Shown: positions 25,975 to 35,899, numbered from the stretch's first letter. The stretch is DNA of 64,000 nt from Metopolophium dirhodum (GCF_019925205.1 NC_083565.1:9901001-9965000); one strand, 5' to 3'. A program made the numbers and translations. The notes: a model not told the origin generated them from the letters alone.

Positions 25975-28900
25975 TAAATATGTGTATATATTATTATGTG
26001 TGCACATTTAACCGCCGCCGCCTCTCTCTTCTCCGAAATAATTCTTTCACTGCGACGGCCAAAGCTGAGTTTTTACAATGTGTTGTTATCGGTTCGACGG
26101 AAAAAAATTCTATTTTTTGGCGTCCGACCGCCGCCGCCACAATGTCCACATAATGACACGTATAATTCATTCTGCCGCGCCACAGCCTGTAAAAATCTCA
26201 ACGTTTTACTCTCCGCGGTGCGTGTTATGTAATTTTTTTTCCCCCGTTCTTCTTTTCACTCGCCCGCAGATTCAAATTAATATCCCGCGACAGTCTTAAC
26301 GTCTTCTTAAGCCAGCGCGCCGCCGCCGTCCGTACCGAAATAGAAAAACCCGCTTGTACGCTCGTAAAAATAACGGTCGCGATGGAGATTATGATTTTTT
26401 TTTAACTACTCCATCCTCTTATACACACACACACACACATACACGTACAGGCACACTATACATTACGCCCATTAATTTATGACCGAAACCATAAGCGTAA
26501 TAATTGTGTACGCACGCGACACATTTATATTCTTTGGTTTATTCATCTTGGTTATAATTATTTTTATGAATTTGTATTTTGTTTTGTTTCAGCTCTCAAA
26601 GTCAAGTTGATGTTGAGGAGACCCATTAACCAATTGGTTGCCCAAGGAATTATGCCCTGTAAGTATACAACCACGCCCGGCAGATACCTGGCGACACGCA
26701 AGACGGTGTTAAGGCTCGCCCCTATGTTTTACGATGCACCACCGCCCTTTAAAGGTTAATCGACCGTTTACAATTAGAAAATCACACATTGTGTTTTCGG
26801 CGTGCAACGCTTCTTTGATTTTAGTCGTTCACTCTGAAAAAAATTTGTATTTAATCCAAGTCCTTTGATCGTTTATTTATATATTATATTATACTGATGA
26901 CAAACAGTGTATCAGTCGTCTCGTCTTGCGGTCGACATTTTGCCGTCTAATTATTTTTTGTCGATACTACTACGATGGTGTATCGGTAGTTGTGCTTTAG
27001 TTACTAATCTAATCATCGCTTGGCGTATTCTCAGGTTTGAAAAGCCCACCAGCCTTCCATGAACAACGACAAAAGTTGGAGAGGGCCAAGATGGGCGATC
27101 TGTTGAAAGCCAAAATTCAACAGAGGCCTGACAAACAGCAGCTGGTCAGACAGCACATATTAGAAGACGTCGGCGACGTGGACCGATCATTAGCCGAACG
27201 TCAGCGCATGTTGGTCAAGTGTCGTTTGGCAGATTCACTGAATACCCAACTAGCACACAGGCCCGGTCCTTTGGAATTGATCAAAAAGAATATACTCCAC
27301 ACGGACGAGCCCATTGAAAGGGCCGTTAAAGGTATGTGTATGCGTTTGTCACAAATTCAGGTAAACATTCCTGAAAAGTTCATAGTTGACCGTTTATTAT
27401 AAGTACCAACCGAAGGTGCAAAGAAAGCTAAAATTTACCTACACCTAACTTAGCTCTTTTTATATTAGTAAATTATTATTTACGGTAGAAATATATCACA
27501 AAATTAATAATAAATAATATACGGTTTATTAGTCCCAATTCTTTTTAAGATCTACTTATACACATTACACACATCTACCATAAATTACAATATAGGAATC
27601 AATAGACTCTTTTCTATATATTGAATAAAATACAGTTATTAGTACAAATCCATCATTATGTGGCTGTCGTGTTTGGCGTTTGATCTTGTCTTGACCGATG
27701 TGCGTTCATTTGTTTTTCAGAGGGTCAGATCGAGTTCAAAGCCACCAGCGAAGGACAAAAAATCAAGCCTGAACTCCCTGATCAGTATTTGACACTAGAC
27801 GAAGACTCTCAGAGTTCGGGTGGCGCTGGAAGTTCGTGTTCCCCACCATCGCCACCACCACCTCCGCCACCCCCGCCACCATCGGTAGCGCTGACCCACA
27901 GGCCAGCGTATGACATGATAGAGACAGCCGCTGCCAACGCCGGTATCGTCACCTTAACGTTACTACCTTCACCCCTGGGCTCATCCACGTCCAGCTTGTC
28001 ACCAATGAGTTCGGTTGCCTCGCCACCGCCTCCGGCACCCCCTCCAATGCCTCCGTCGTCCCTACCGCTACAGGTGCATGGGCAGCAGCCGGCACCTGGT
28101 AAGGACAAGAACCGAAAGAAGAGCAAGAGTAAGTCGCAGGCGAAGACGAGAACGATTAAGTTCCACGAGTACAAGGGACCACCGAGTGCGCACAAGTCAC
28201 AAAATCTAAACGCAAATTCGGCTGAGACCTCGTACGAGCTGCTTCTACAGCAGCAGCAGTTGTTCTTGCAGTGGCAACTCGAGTGGCAACAAAAAGTATG
28301 AGCTCGTGTGTACCTTTTATCTGGTGAACGTTCTAATGATATCAATTGATTTTTTTTCCGTAGTATCCTCAACTTATACTGCCCGCTCCACCTCACAAAT
28401 CGACCTCGTCAATCGTTGAACAATCTTCTACCGTATCGTCGTCGTCGTCGTTGTCGTCCTCGCCATCGTCTGCGTCGTCTACGACGTCTGCCCAGACCAT
28501 CAACAATCTACCGCAGATTATCGAAACCCGTTCGTTACGAAATCTCGACGATTTAAAGGGTCAGTATTACATGGGACTATGTTGGTTGTTTATACGTAAA
28601 CACTAAACACTTGTATAAACAATTTGAAACATTCTAATATAATTTTTGTTTTGGGTAGTTTAATCATTTTTTATAATTAATTATTTTTAATTTTGGGTAT
28701 AGTGAGTGACTTAAAGGCTGAACTGAAGAAACGTAATTTACCCGTGTCTGGGCCGAAGCCACAGTTGATTGAAAGGCTACGGTCGTTCGCTGAACACAAT
28801 TCGGATATGTCGAACATAATGCTATCACCCGGCAATCATTCGAATCCGAACAGTCCTCCGCGGTCATCGTCTACGCCGCCGCCACCACCTCCTCCACCTC

Positions 28901-31105
28901 CACCACCACCCTTACCATCGCCAGGATCCCAAAACACGCCGGAAGAAGACCGAATCATACGGGAACAGCAGAGGCGCATTGAACAGTTACAAAAACAACT
29001 GCTTAACTCCCAACTACAGCTTCAACAACAACAGCAGACCAGGGTACAAACATTCCAGGTAATTAAAAATATAAATGCGTCTACTTAACACACATTTACC
29101 AAAAAAGCAACTGGCTTAAGTAAATTTATAAAACTACATAGCAATAACAACGCATTTAGGTAATAGACTTTATTAATTTAATGATTGCAATGTAATACCA
29201 CATAATCGAATCTATATTACGAGTCAATTAAATATAATCAACAGTATCGTCGCCGACGCGGTCTCAAATTTAATGACCTAAATAAAAATGTTCAAACCCA
29301 TTTTAAGTTATTTTTTTGTTGATTGCAACAGTTTATTATTTTAAGACATAAATGCATACATGATATATATTATACATTGGTATGGATATTAATTAAGTAT
29401 TTCTATAAAAAACAACGTTTTGTCCATGGTCAATTTTTCGACTTTTTACGTAATAAAAACCCGGCGTGTGTAAACGACTGTCCTCTGTTTCAGCATAATA
29501 TTTACAATTGTCGCAATTGTTGCCAGTTAGGTTTAATGATTAAAACCATAACCGTTAACCTAAAACCGTTTATTTCATATTATTAATCGTTATCATCTAT
29601 TTTTTTAGCCTCATCAGCCGGTTAATGCGAAAGCAAATCTGGCAGCCTTCCTTCAGCAGCAGCAGTTGAACCAACAGCAAAAACAACAGAAACACATGGT
29701 CTTGACGACGAACAATAATAATTCAATGAAGAATAACAACAACAACAACAACAACAACAATAACAATCTTGAGACGACTAAACGGCGGAGCAATACAATT
29801 GTATTGGACAAAGAACAAGCGGCATCAATTTTGAGTCAGTTGGACCACAACGGTCAAAGGTATGTGTCTTTCATTGAATTTGATTTTATTGGTTCGTCAT
29901 GTTTCTTATATTATATTGTATATATTCTAGTAGAACGACTTCTCTGCCAAATTTTTTGGGTACGTTCGTTCAACCCAATTTGACCACCACCACCAACAAC
30001 AACAACAACAACACTAATATTAACAACAATAACAAGCCGTCGATCACGGTCGTTCAGACCCCCTCCGGGTTCCACAAGGTGGCGGACGACGACAAAGTCG
30101 ACATTCCCATGGTCGTGGATGACGTGAAATTGCAGCAGCAATCCGCCGTAAACTTGCCGTCGCAGCTGCAGCAGCTAGTAGAAAGAGTTGTAAAGTCATC
30201 TTCGGAAAATCGACACCAGGACACGTTGGAAAACAACAACCTAAGTCCAAAACAGGAGGACGTAAAACCGCCGTCACCGTCATCGTCGCCATACATCGAT
30301 ATCAACAGTCTGCCAATGGTGTTCGACGACACGAAACTGTTTCAAAACGTGAGTCGAGACTATAATATTCTGAATTCCCATATCCGGTCAGAACCCGACA
30401 ATTGACAACCCCCCTCCCCAATTTTCTCGTCGGGTCGCCGTCATTTGAAGCATTACAATTTGTTTTGTTAATCAATAATATAAAAATCGCTTAACAATTT
30501 GGTGTCCACTTAGCACGATAGTTGATTACACTTCGATTACGCTTAATACACTGATTTTACCGGCCGAATTCCGCGGTTTCACCGGAGATCGACTATTGTA
30601 ATACGGGCCCTTACTGCTTGAACCCGAACGCTACGTGTCCTGCCCAGATATCGACCTCTTATTTTAATCGTTTATTTCTACTGACGAATTAGTATAATGA
30701 CAATATAAATATCGGCTGTTTCAGGACCATCTAGTCGACACTTGCCGGCACAACGTGTCCAAAAGTCAGATGATGGACGACGTCCTGGAGATATTGATCA
30801 GGAACGGCGAGTTGCCAGCGTCGGCGGCGCACGATCAGACGTCTGCCGGCTCCGGCGTCGATCACTCGGTGGTAAACGCCGCGTCCGACTTCGACATACA
30901 CATGGACGATCCGTTCGCCATGGACGTGGTGTGCAACGACGACCTGATGATGGACGTGGACACTGACTGGCTGGATTCGCTGGATCTGCCGCCGCCGTCG
31001 GCCGAACCGCTGGCCGACCTGTTCAACGGTGAAGCCACCGACAACGACTTCAAACTTCCCGCCAACATGGACTTCCTGTGGGACCGAATAGACTTCGCGA
31101 CGTAA
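8420..31105 (+). CDS. Mrtf: Myocardin-related transcription factor (whole gene, visible coding span)
   Basis: Encodes a coactivator of serum response factor. In this family the RPEL motifs bind monomeric actin, holding the protein in the cytoplasm until actin polymerises; it then enters the nucleus and drives cytoskeletal genes. I join nine exons: 8420-8692, 26593-26658, 27035-27331, 27721-28295, 28364-28559, 28703-29058, 29609-29859, 29931-30348, 30725-31105. All have GT-AG boundaries and consistent phases, giving 937 residues plus TAA. Domain order from the first visible codon: Q-rich N-terminus (about 30-60), RPEL1-3 (about 92-201), B1 basic region (about 340-370), Q-rich SRF-side segment (about 385-404), SAP domain (about 464-505), coiled coil (about 549-585), C-terminal activation domain (about 812-937). 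This is the order and size range of animal MRTFs. The first exon enters in phase 1, so the start codon lies in an unidentified upstream exon. The identity is near certain; the 5' end is not. Confidence 0.95.
8847..9125. repeat. Repeat family B, copy 1, with inserted triple repeat
   Basis: It begins GAAGGGTGGGCGGGGTTG and ends TGTGGGGGCGATGGAAATTC, both shared with the copy at 9545-9672. Copy 1 carries about 155 extra bases in the middle. They hold three imperfect units of about 42 bp, each starting G(T)TCAAAACC(A/G)GGT (8899, 8939, 8981). Confidence 0.7.
9142..9452. mobile_element. MITE family A, copy 2 (in large Mrtf intron)
   Basis: CTCCGTCTTACTAACGGATA at the left is shared with copy 3. 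The inverted termini are TAGAGTGAAATACGATCAAA at about 9220 and TATAGGTCAATTTACTCTA ending near 9452. Inside, AAAGATAAGAACATTTTC and its inverse AATGTTCTTATTG extend the termini to over 40 bp. Confidence 0.65.
9545..9672. repeat. Repeat family B, copy 2
   Basis: GAGGGGTGGGCGGGGTTGCC, TGGTCCAGCCCCTTCCCCCG and TGTGGGGGCGACGGAAATTC match copy 1 at 8847-9125 at its two ends but lack the triple-repeat insert. Copies 1 and 2 are each followed or flanked by family A elements, so this part of the intron is a repeat cluster. Confidence 0.65.
10468..10792. mobile_element. MITE family A, copy 3 (in large Mrtf intron)
   Basis: It has the same layout as the copy at 9142: ATCCGTCTTACTAACG, ACATACCAAAATGTAC and TTTCAGCAGTCCCAATTTTG. 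The core is bounded by TAGAGTGATTTGACTAAT and ATTAATTTACTCTAAT. TATGTTCTTATCTTCG lies just inside the right end. Confidence 0.6.
11380..12330. other. GC-rich islands in the large Mrtf intron
   Basis: There are two CpG-rich blocks (about 11385-11620 and 11755-11950) in an AT-rich intron. Several frames are open across them without a clear start or homology. They could be internal promoters or non-coding exons of a shorter Mrtf form lacking the Q-rich N-terminus. A minus-strand frame of 143 codons (12102-11671) crosses the second block; I see no family features in it. Confidence 0.3.
12331..15380. other. Large Mrtf intron, AT-rich part
   Basis: Intronic, AT-rich, with an (AT)n tract near 13255-13272 and three tandem GGTTA units near 13578. 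At 15093-15105 there is a run of 13 G. I see no gene here. Confidence 0.6.
15388..16875 (+). mobile_element. Repeat family C, long copy (about 1.5 kb), non-coding
   Basis: The left end contains GGTGGATAAGTGGATGTCGC and GTAGGTTACAAGTGGGTCA, followed by AAAACGATTCTGAGCGAAAA. The right end reads CATTCATCGTTTCACTCAGA then TCTAAAAA. Copies with the same ends but another interior lie at 37065-37534 (inverted) and 61733-62176. Inside this copy a segment of about 320 bp occurs twice (see findings). No open frame is long enough for a transposase, so it is a non-autonomous element. Confidence 0.65.
16876..18130. other. Large Mrtf intron: C13 run, GC-rich islands, CAA repeat
   Basis: A run of 13 C lies at 16926-16938. 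GC-rich blocks lie at about 17000-17290 and 17500-18120. A CAA/AAC repeat lies at 17938-17963; read on the minus strand it produces a polycysteine frame of 148 codons that I regard as an artefact. These islands could be alternative promoters; no coding exon is convincing. Confidence 0.35.
19127..19215 (+). repeat. Possible retroelement 3'-end fragment
   Basis: The stretch CCAAATCGGTCGAGTAGTTT then GAGTCAACGAGCTATAAACA resembles the type of 3'-end sequence often left by insect non-LTR elements. No frame or tail is preserved. The call is weak and based on general likeness only. Confidence 0.25.
19630..20760. other. GC-rich islands in the large Mrtf intron
   Basis: CpG-rich blocks lie at 19630-19760, 20010-20110 and 20400-20760. 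The last has open frames on both strands (for example 20418-20741 +), proline/arginine-rich and without recognisable domains. A regulatory island or untranslated exon is more likely than a protein gene. Confidence 0.3.
21089..21445. repeat. Inverted repeat pair bounding about 310 bp
   Basis: AAGCATTGTCTCAAAATAA (from 21096) and TAATTTTGAGACAGTGCTT (ending 21443) are near-perfect inverted copies. They bound AT-rich DNA and could be termini of a small DNA element. No clear target duplication was found. Confidence 0.3.
21542..21720 (-). other. Exon-like segment on the minus strand
   Basis: On the minus strand AAAACAG (acceptor-like) near 21719 is followed by about 145 GC-rich bases, open in all three frames, and a strong donor GCGCAG|GTACGTAC at about 21573. 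This might be a spliced non-coding exon of an antisense transcript. No protein family is recognisable. Confidence 0.2.
21900..26592. other. Large Mrtf intron, 3' part
   Basis: Mostly AT-rich. It contains a C13 run at 23195-23207, a (GT)n tract at 24898-24914, an (AT)n tract at 25940-25974 and a (CA)n tract at 26421-26438. A GC-rich block at about 25080-25640 is open in short frames only. I see no exon with family likeness until 26593. Confidence 0.5.
26593..26658 (+). CDS. Mrtf: Mrtf exon: RPEL motif 1
   Basis: This 66-bp exon sits between TTTCAG and CCCT|GTAAGT and is phase 1 at both ends. It encodes the first actin-binding repeat; the core reads RRPINQLVAQGIMP. The RP pair is present, but the usual acidic residue before the leucine is Q. 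The GIMP ending matches the family closely. It is preceded by a 17.9-kb intron. Confidence 0.93.
27035..27331 (+). CDS. Mrtf: Mrtf exon: RPEL motifs 2 and 3
   Basis: The acceptor is TTCTCAG and the donor is AAAG|GTATGT. The exon encodes LKSPPAFHEQRQKLERAK, a strongly conserved spacer in MRTFs. It is followed by RPEL2 (core RPDKQQLVRQHILE) and RPEL3 (core RPGPLELIKKNIL). Between the two lies RLADSLN, also a family hallmark. A nuclear import signal overlaps the RPEL region in known MRTFs; here basic residues lie around RQKLERAKMGDLLKAK. Confidence 0.96.
27721..28295 (+). CDS. Mrtf: Mrtf exon: proline-rich region, B1 basic domain and Q-rich segment
   Basis: The acceptor is TTTTTCAG and the donor is CAAAAA|GTATGA. 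The order is: an acidic patch after RPEL3 (LDEDSQS), a run of about ten prolines (27850-27883), a Ser/Pro-rich linker with a second proline cluster (28026-28052), then the B1 basic region. B1 contains KDKNRKKSKSKSQ followed by TRTIKFHEYKGPP, the counterpart of the KVKKLKYHQYIPP segment that contacts SRF in vertebrate proteins. The exon ends in LLLQQQQLFLQWQ, the start of the Q-rich element. In the opposite direction the proline codons give a glycine-rich shadow frame, which I do not count as a gene. Confidence 0.94.
28364..28559 (+). CDS. Mrtf: Mrtf exon: serine-rich linker leading into the SAP domain
   Basis: It is preceded by an intron of only 68 bp. It begins YPQLILPAPPHK, which continues the Q-rich element and matches the ILPAPP motif of vertebrate MRTFs. 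It then has a TCG-repeat-encoded serine run and ends LRNLDDLK, the first turn of the SAP domain. The donor is AAGG|GTCAGT. Phase is 0 in, 1 out. Confidence 0.92.
28703..29058 (+). CDS. Mrtf: Mrtf exon: SAP domain, polyproline and coiled coil
   Basis: Encodes the SAP fold (VSDLKAELKKRNLPVSG, then TELIERLR-like PQLIERLRSF), a putative DNA-binding module typical of the family. A run of about 14 prolines follows (28876-28916). Last comes a leucine-heptad segment (IIREQQRRIEQLQKQLLNSQ) that would form the dimerising coiled coil. The acceptor is GGTATAG and the donor is CCAG|GTAATT. Phase is 1 in, 0 out. Confidence 0.94.
29609..29859 (+). CDS. Mrtf: Mrtf exon: Q/N-rich segment
   Basis: The acceptor is TTTTTTAG and the donor is AAAG|GTATGT. 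Phase is 0 in, 2 out. The product is low in complexity: QQQ-rich, then a run of about 13 asparagines coded by AAC/AAT repeats (29731-29765). A basic patch (KRRSN) and an amphipathic stretch (KEQAASILSQLD) follow. Alanine- and glutamine-rich regions occur here in other insect MRTFs. Confidence 0.9.
29931..30348 (+). CDS. Mrtf: Mrtf exon: asparagine/threonine-rich and acidic linker
   Basis: It is preceded by a 71-bp intron. The acceptor region reads TTCTAGTAG, so two in-frame acceptors three bases apart are possible. The product has a second Asn-rich run, repeated short acidic patches (DDDKVDIPMVVDD, FDDTKLF) and an SPKQEDVKPPSPSSSP stretch that resembles proline-directed kinase sites. The donor is AAAAC|GTGAGT. 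Phase is 2 in, 0 out. Confidence 0.92.
30725..31105 (+). CDS. Mrtf: Mrtf last coding exon: C-terminal transactivation domain
   Basis: The acceptor is GTTTCAG. The exon encodes SQMMDDVLEILIRNGELP, matching the conserved start of the MRTF activation domain. A long acidic region with hydrophobic pairs follows (DWLDSLDLP, ADLFNG), and it ends MDFLWDRIDFAT before TAA at 31103-31105. Codon use is GC-rich compared with the flanking intron, as expected for a coding exon here. Confidence 0.94.
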   Translation, partial: DHLVDTCRHNVSKSQMMDDVLEILIRNGELPASAAHDQTSAGSGVDHSVVNAASDFDIHMDDPFAMDVVCNDDLMMDVDTDWLDSLDLPPPSAEPLADLFNGEATDNDFKLPANMDFLWDRIDFAT

Positions 31106-31310
31106 ATTTACGTGTAAAATATTGTTTTACCGTCGCTACGGACGTGTACACAGTGTACACCTTTACTTCAGTACACGTGCGTGTTTCGCGCTATCGTTAT
31201 CGCCATTCCCCTTCGTCTATTTTTTTTCTCCATCTCTTTATCTTTTCTTCACTCGTCCACCACCCCTCGTCCAACGCCAATACATACAATATGAAATAAA
31301 CGCACGTTTG
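31106..31310 (+). terminator. Mrtf: Mrtf 3' untranslated region with first poly(A) signal
   Basis: Directly after the stop codon comes a pyrimidine-rich stretch and then AATAAA at 31295-31300, the nearest polyadenylation signal. Other AATAAA/ATAAAA words follow around 31545-31560 and 31625. Longer 3' ends, possibly reaching the T-rich tract near 32040, cannot be excluded. Confidence 0.5.
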
Positions 31311-34300
31311 TTTACGTTAACCAGAGTGACATCATCTCGAGTCGATAGGTCGCGGTGACCCATTTAAATAATTAAAAACAATATTTGAATTGACGAAAAA
31401 TTATTATATGCTCATTTATTTACCAGGGTCGTGTTTACTTAAGGAATATTTATTTAGAGAAATTATAAAAGTATAATTAATTTTTCTTTTCTTTTTCATT
31501 GCTCAAAATTGTATTATTATTATTATTATTTATTTTTTTAAACTGAAAATAAAATAATAAAAAAAACTAACCCATTAAATCCATTATCTGTGGTTTACAT
31601 TCCTTAATTTTTATTTAAAAGATTAAAATAAAAACGTCCGGCATAATGATATATAGTGTTTAATGAACAAACAAAAACATTATTTTCAATATCATATTTT
31701 ATTTGTAATAATTATCTTGTACATAATATAATAATGTTTGTATTAAACTGTCTTTTTTAAATTATTATTAAGTATTACTAATTTCATAGTTAAATTATAT
31801 TTTTATTTATTTTTAAATAAGGAGTAATAAAATGACAAAAAAGCGGTTGAAAAACGATATACATAATTATTATGTCTGCTTAACCAATGAATAGGTGCTG
31901 AATAGTTATTAAAATAGTACCATATTATTATACTGTATAGTGAGCGCATGTGAAACGGCATACGGCACACCTAGTGCCGTCATTTACCTCGATGGGCTGT
32001 GCGTCGTACCGGGCGGAAACAGAATTATTATTATAATTTTTTTTTTTTTTGTAGAAAATATTTTTCTCTCCAATGTATTATACAAATATATTTATTAACC
32101 TTTTTCTCAGCGTCTTACAGCTATATTATATTAAACATTTGTGACTTTTACCATTTTCCTTTTATGCTTCCTTCATCGACATATTTTTATAAGAACAATT
32201 GTATACGTAACATTTTTAATCTGTTCTGTTATTACTTTTACTACTATTACTTATCCTTTTTTTTTTTTTGTTTTTTTGTTTTTTTTTTTTTGTTTCTGTA
32301 TATAAACAATGGTGCTCTTTACCTATATTATATTATAATAGTCCATACATAGTTATCTATAAAACAATATTTTATGTTTGTCCCATTCGCCTATCAAGAG
32401 TAAAAAATTCATGTGTTGTTTCCTTTTAATCAATAGATACAATTATTTTAAACATTCCAAAAACACTAAACGAATATTATACTAGAAAAATATTGTTAGG
32501 AAATTTTTATCCAAACATAATTATCCAACAAAATTTATTAAGAAGTTTTTGCTTAAAATAAATTCACATTGTATGATCATTGGTTGCTATAACAATATTA
32601 ATTTATTATATTGTGTAGGTATAATTATTTATCATATAATAATAATAATTTATGCCATAGTCATTGTGATTAAATGATAATCAATTAGTCAATTAGTCAA
32701 AAATATTTTAGATCAAAATTTGTAACTATAAGCATAAAAAAATTTTAAAAAAAAACAAAAATCAAAAGATAATAAAAAAAAATTCCTATATAACTTTTGA
32801 CTTAACATTTATGCGTAGGTATACCTAATCATAAAAGCAATAGAATTAATTAAGTTCAAATTATTGTTATTTTATTTAATTATGTATTTTGTTTATGTAC
32901 ATTTTGCTGAATAATTATATATATATATATATTTGTGAGTAAATCGAAAAATGATTGTTAAATATTTTGTATTGTTTTTCCTTTCTTCTTGTGTACCTAC
33001 TTTTTTGGAGTGATTGTTAAAAAGAGTCTTTATACAAAAAAAATCTAAAACATTTTTATCAAAAGGTTTTTATTTAATTTCCCTATGTAAGTATGTACTC
33101 ATATTATAAAGTATAATATATATATATCTATTGCAATTTGCAACATAGCTCACCATTACAGAGAACTGTTTTGAAGCAACAAGAATCCTAAACATTTTTA
33201 CTCTATAAATGCGTTATAAGCAATTTTTATTCTTTTGACACAAAAGATTTATGTTCTGCAAACTTGTATGAAATACTTTAAAAGAAATATAAATTGATAC
33301 ATTCGATAAAAACATAAAATAATACTTGCCTGGTTTCAGCACGTATGGGTAACGTTTTACACAAATAATAAGAAATTTTATTGGTTGGGAGGGAACTAAA
33401 GGTAATGCAATATAAAACGTATATTATTAAATGAAAAATATTGGTACTTATTATGTGTATAATTTGTGCGTGGGTTAGCAATTTTAGCACATAATATTAA
33501 AATAATATTATGGACAGAAGAGCTCGTTTGTGTGACTGACTGCATCAAAAAGATTCCAACCAAATTAATATGTTCGACTAAAGGTCTAAAGCTATTCGAT
33601 ATGTTAGGTACTTGTCAAACATCAACTATACTGTACTTAAATTATAGGTATTTTTCAGTTTTTTCGAATTTTCAACGCACTTACTTAGAAATAATTATTG
33701 GATTTTGGTGAAGTAGGCTAACTTACTCGAGTCTACTTATAGAGTAATAGTAGTAATACCCATCCAACTCGAAACATTATTGATCACTGCTAATTTATTT
33801 CTATTATAACGCCATCTTGGCATTGTTTAAGCGTCAATTAAATCATCTGTACCATTAATATCGATACAATAACGACTCGGGAATGTTTTGCATATCAAGC
33901 GTAGACTAGACGGCGTCATCGTATAATAAGTATACGTTCCCTATAAATATATTATATTAATATTCAGCTTTCGACTTTTTTTCGTACGACGGCCAGACCA
34001 CAAACACTGATAATTTATAAAAAAAAAATCAAAAACCTATCCTCGAATTTTATCGCGGATTTTATTTCACCACGCGGATGACCTGCGAAAGAATAAGCCG
34101 TAGACGTAGGTACACATATAGGTACTAAATAGTTAAAACCTGTCCGAACGTTTTGGCGCGGCGCTCGGACCTTCGGGGACCTTTTATCAAATAAATGGCA
34201 TTTAAAGTTTCATTATTGTTCCCCCGTGGTAAATGATGAAATATTTAACCTGAAGCCCCTTGTCACTGTTGGATATTACTTTTAGTTATGCACGCTTGAA

Positions 34301-35580
34301 GTTCAACGAGTAAGCTCACCCTTGCAGTGGGCACCAATATCGTGAAGAACAATATATGAGAACTCTGTACCGTATTTTTTTCAGATGACATTTATTTTGT
34401 TTTTGATATCATCCAATAATTGCAACAAATAGTGCAAATTATGTATTGATTATACATTCCAATTCACCTATAATGAATTAATAAACGATATATTTACCTA
34501 CCTATATAATATGACAATATACCTAGTATTTATATCTTATGTATTAAATCTACGTTATTTTATGTTGTAATTAATTATTCTTTGTTTTTAATTGAATTAA
34601 TAAACATAATATTATATTATCAACAATACTATTATTGTACACCATAATAATTGTACAACTACCTACTCGGCCGTTGGGTTTGTATTTTATTGAAATACCT
34701 TTACGATTTAGTCCCGATAGTAAAATTAGTAGGTTCCTATAAAATTGTATTTCATGTTCATTAGCTTGTTGAAATACGCTACTGCACGTTTTTGTTTAAT
34801 CTCAAGAATCCCATGACGTGCACTTATTATAATATTGAATTATAATTTATAGTTTAAATTAAAAAAAAAAAAAAAAACATACAAAAACGACACTAAACAT
34901 TTTTGGTAACATAATATTATTATAATATTATCCATGCGTCGTTGGTTAAAAGTTTTGTGTAAAGTGATGACTTTTGAGATCCAAATAAATCTTTTATGGT
35001 ATATTTTTATGAATCGAATGAAGTAAACCGGCCCAGGTTAAATGAGTGTGGGGGAGGGAACGCGTTTCCTCGGCCTGAGTATGTAAAATGCTCATCAAAT
35101 TGAGATTTTGCTTAGTGGTAATCTGCAATTTTTATAGTGTAATAACATTGAACCACCTACATGAAAAATTAAACTGCTAAAGTATTACACTAAACTATAT
35201 ATGTGTAAAAATAGTGTGTGTCATCAGTATCATCTATACTGTGTCGTAAGTCGTAACTAGATCGTGTTTATGACTGTTGTATGTTTTTAGAATATAATTA
35301 TTTATAATATTTTTTTCTCGGAAGATGATTAGTGTCTAAAATGTTAAAAACAAGTATAATTTTGTTTAATAATGTAATTATTATTGTTTTTACCGACGCG
35401 CTTAGGCACTTGTCATCTGTTGTGACTCGTGAGTTGTGAGATTCCGATACTGTGTATGTCTATATTATATTGCGAACAGTCAAATATTCATAAAAGGTTT
35501 GTTTATTATTTCTAAATAATAATTTAATGTTCATAACATTATTGCGTAATGATTAAATTATATTGATACAATTAATATTT
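31311..35580. other. Region downstream of Mrtf
   Basis: AT-rich with long T tracts (about 32037-32052 and 32258-32292). One segment, 33519-33612 +, reads like conserved protein (VCVTDCIKKIPTKLICSTKG), but I do not recognise it and no gene model can be built around it. Nothing else is supported. Confidence 0.4.
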
Positions 35581-35587
35581 CACAGTG

Positions 35588-35810
35588 TACAAATGGAAGT
35601 GTGCAATAGAAAATTCAGAATGCCGTGAAGCCGTCAAAAGAGTCTTTGAACTCATACAAATGTTTCAGTCTACCGATAGCGTTGTGGCGAGAGTTGTGCT
35701 GGTGCGGGTTTCGGCTGTATAACTTTGCCCAACAAATTGCAATTCAGAGAGCCAAAAGCCCAAAACCGTTGAAAAAACTTAAAACGCGGATTGGAAACGT
35801 TCAATAATAA
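35588..35810 (+). other. Coding-like fragment of unknown identity
   Basis: After a possible acceptor (TTTCACAG) a frame runs VYKWKCAIENSECREAVKRV and on to a TAA near 35721. An overlapping frame then continues with WCGFRLYNFAQQIAIQRAKS to 35807. The base composition is richer in G+C than the flanks. It may be a decayed exon or a retroposed piece. I do not recognise a family. Confidence 0.25.
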
Positions 35811-35899
35811 ATCGGTGAAGATTGAAGAAATACACGAAACACAGTGGTCAGTAGTACCTATATCGTTGAACACGGTGTAGGTAATATTTTCTTTGTATT

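Noticed and set aside
27809..28396. 195-codon minus-strand frame with a polyglycine run
   Set aside because: It is the reverse of the polyproline and serine codons of the Mrtf exons and crosses an Mrtf intron.
31999..32352. 117-codon Phe/Tyr-rich + frame
   Set aside because: Produced by long T tracts; no start context, domain or splice support.
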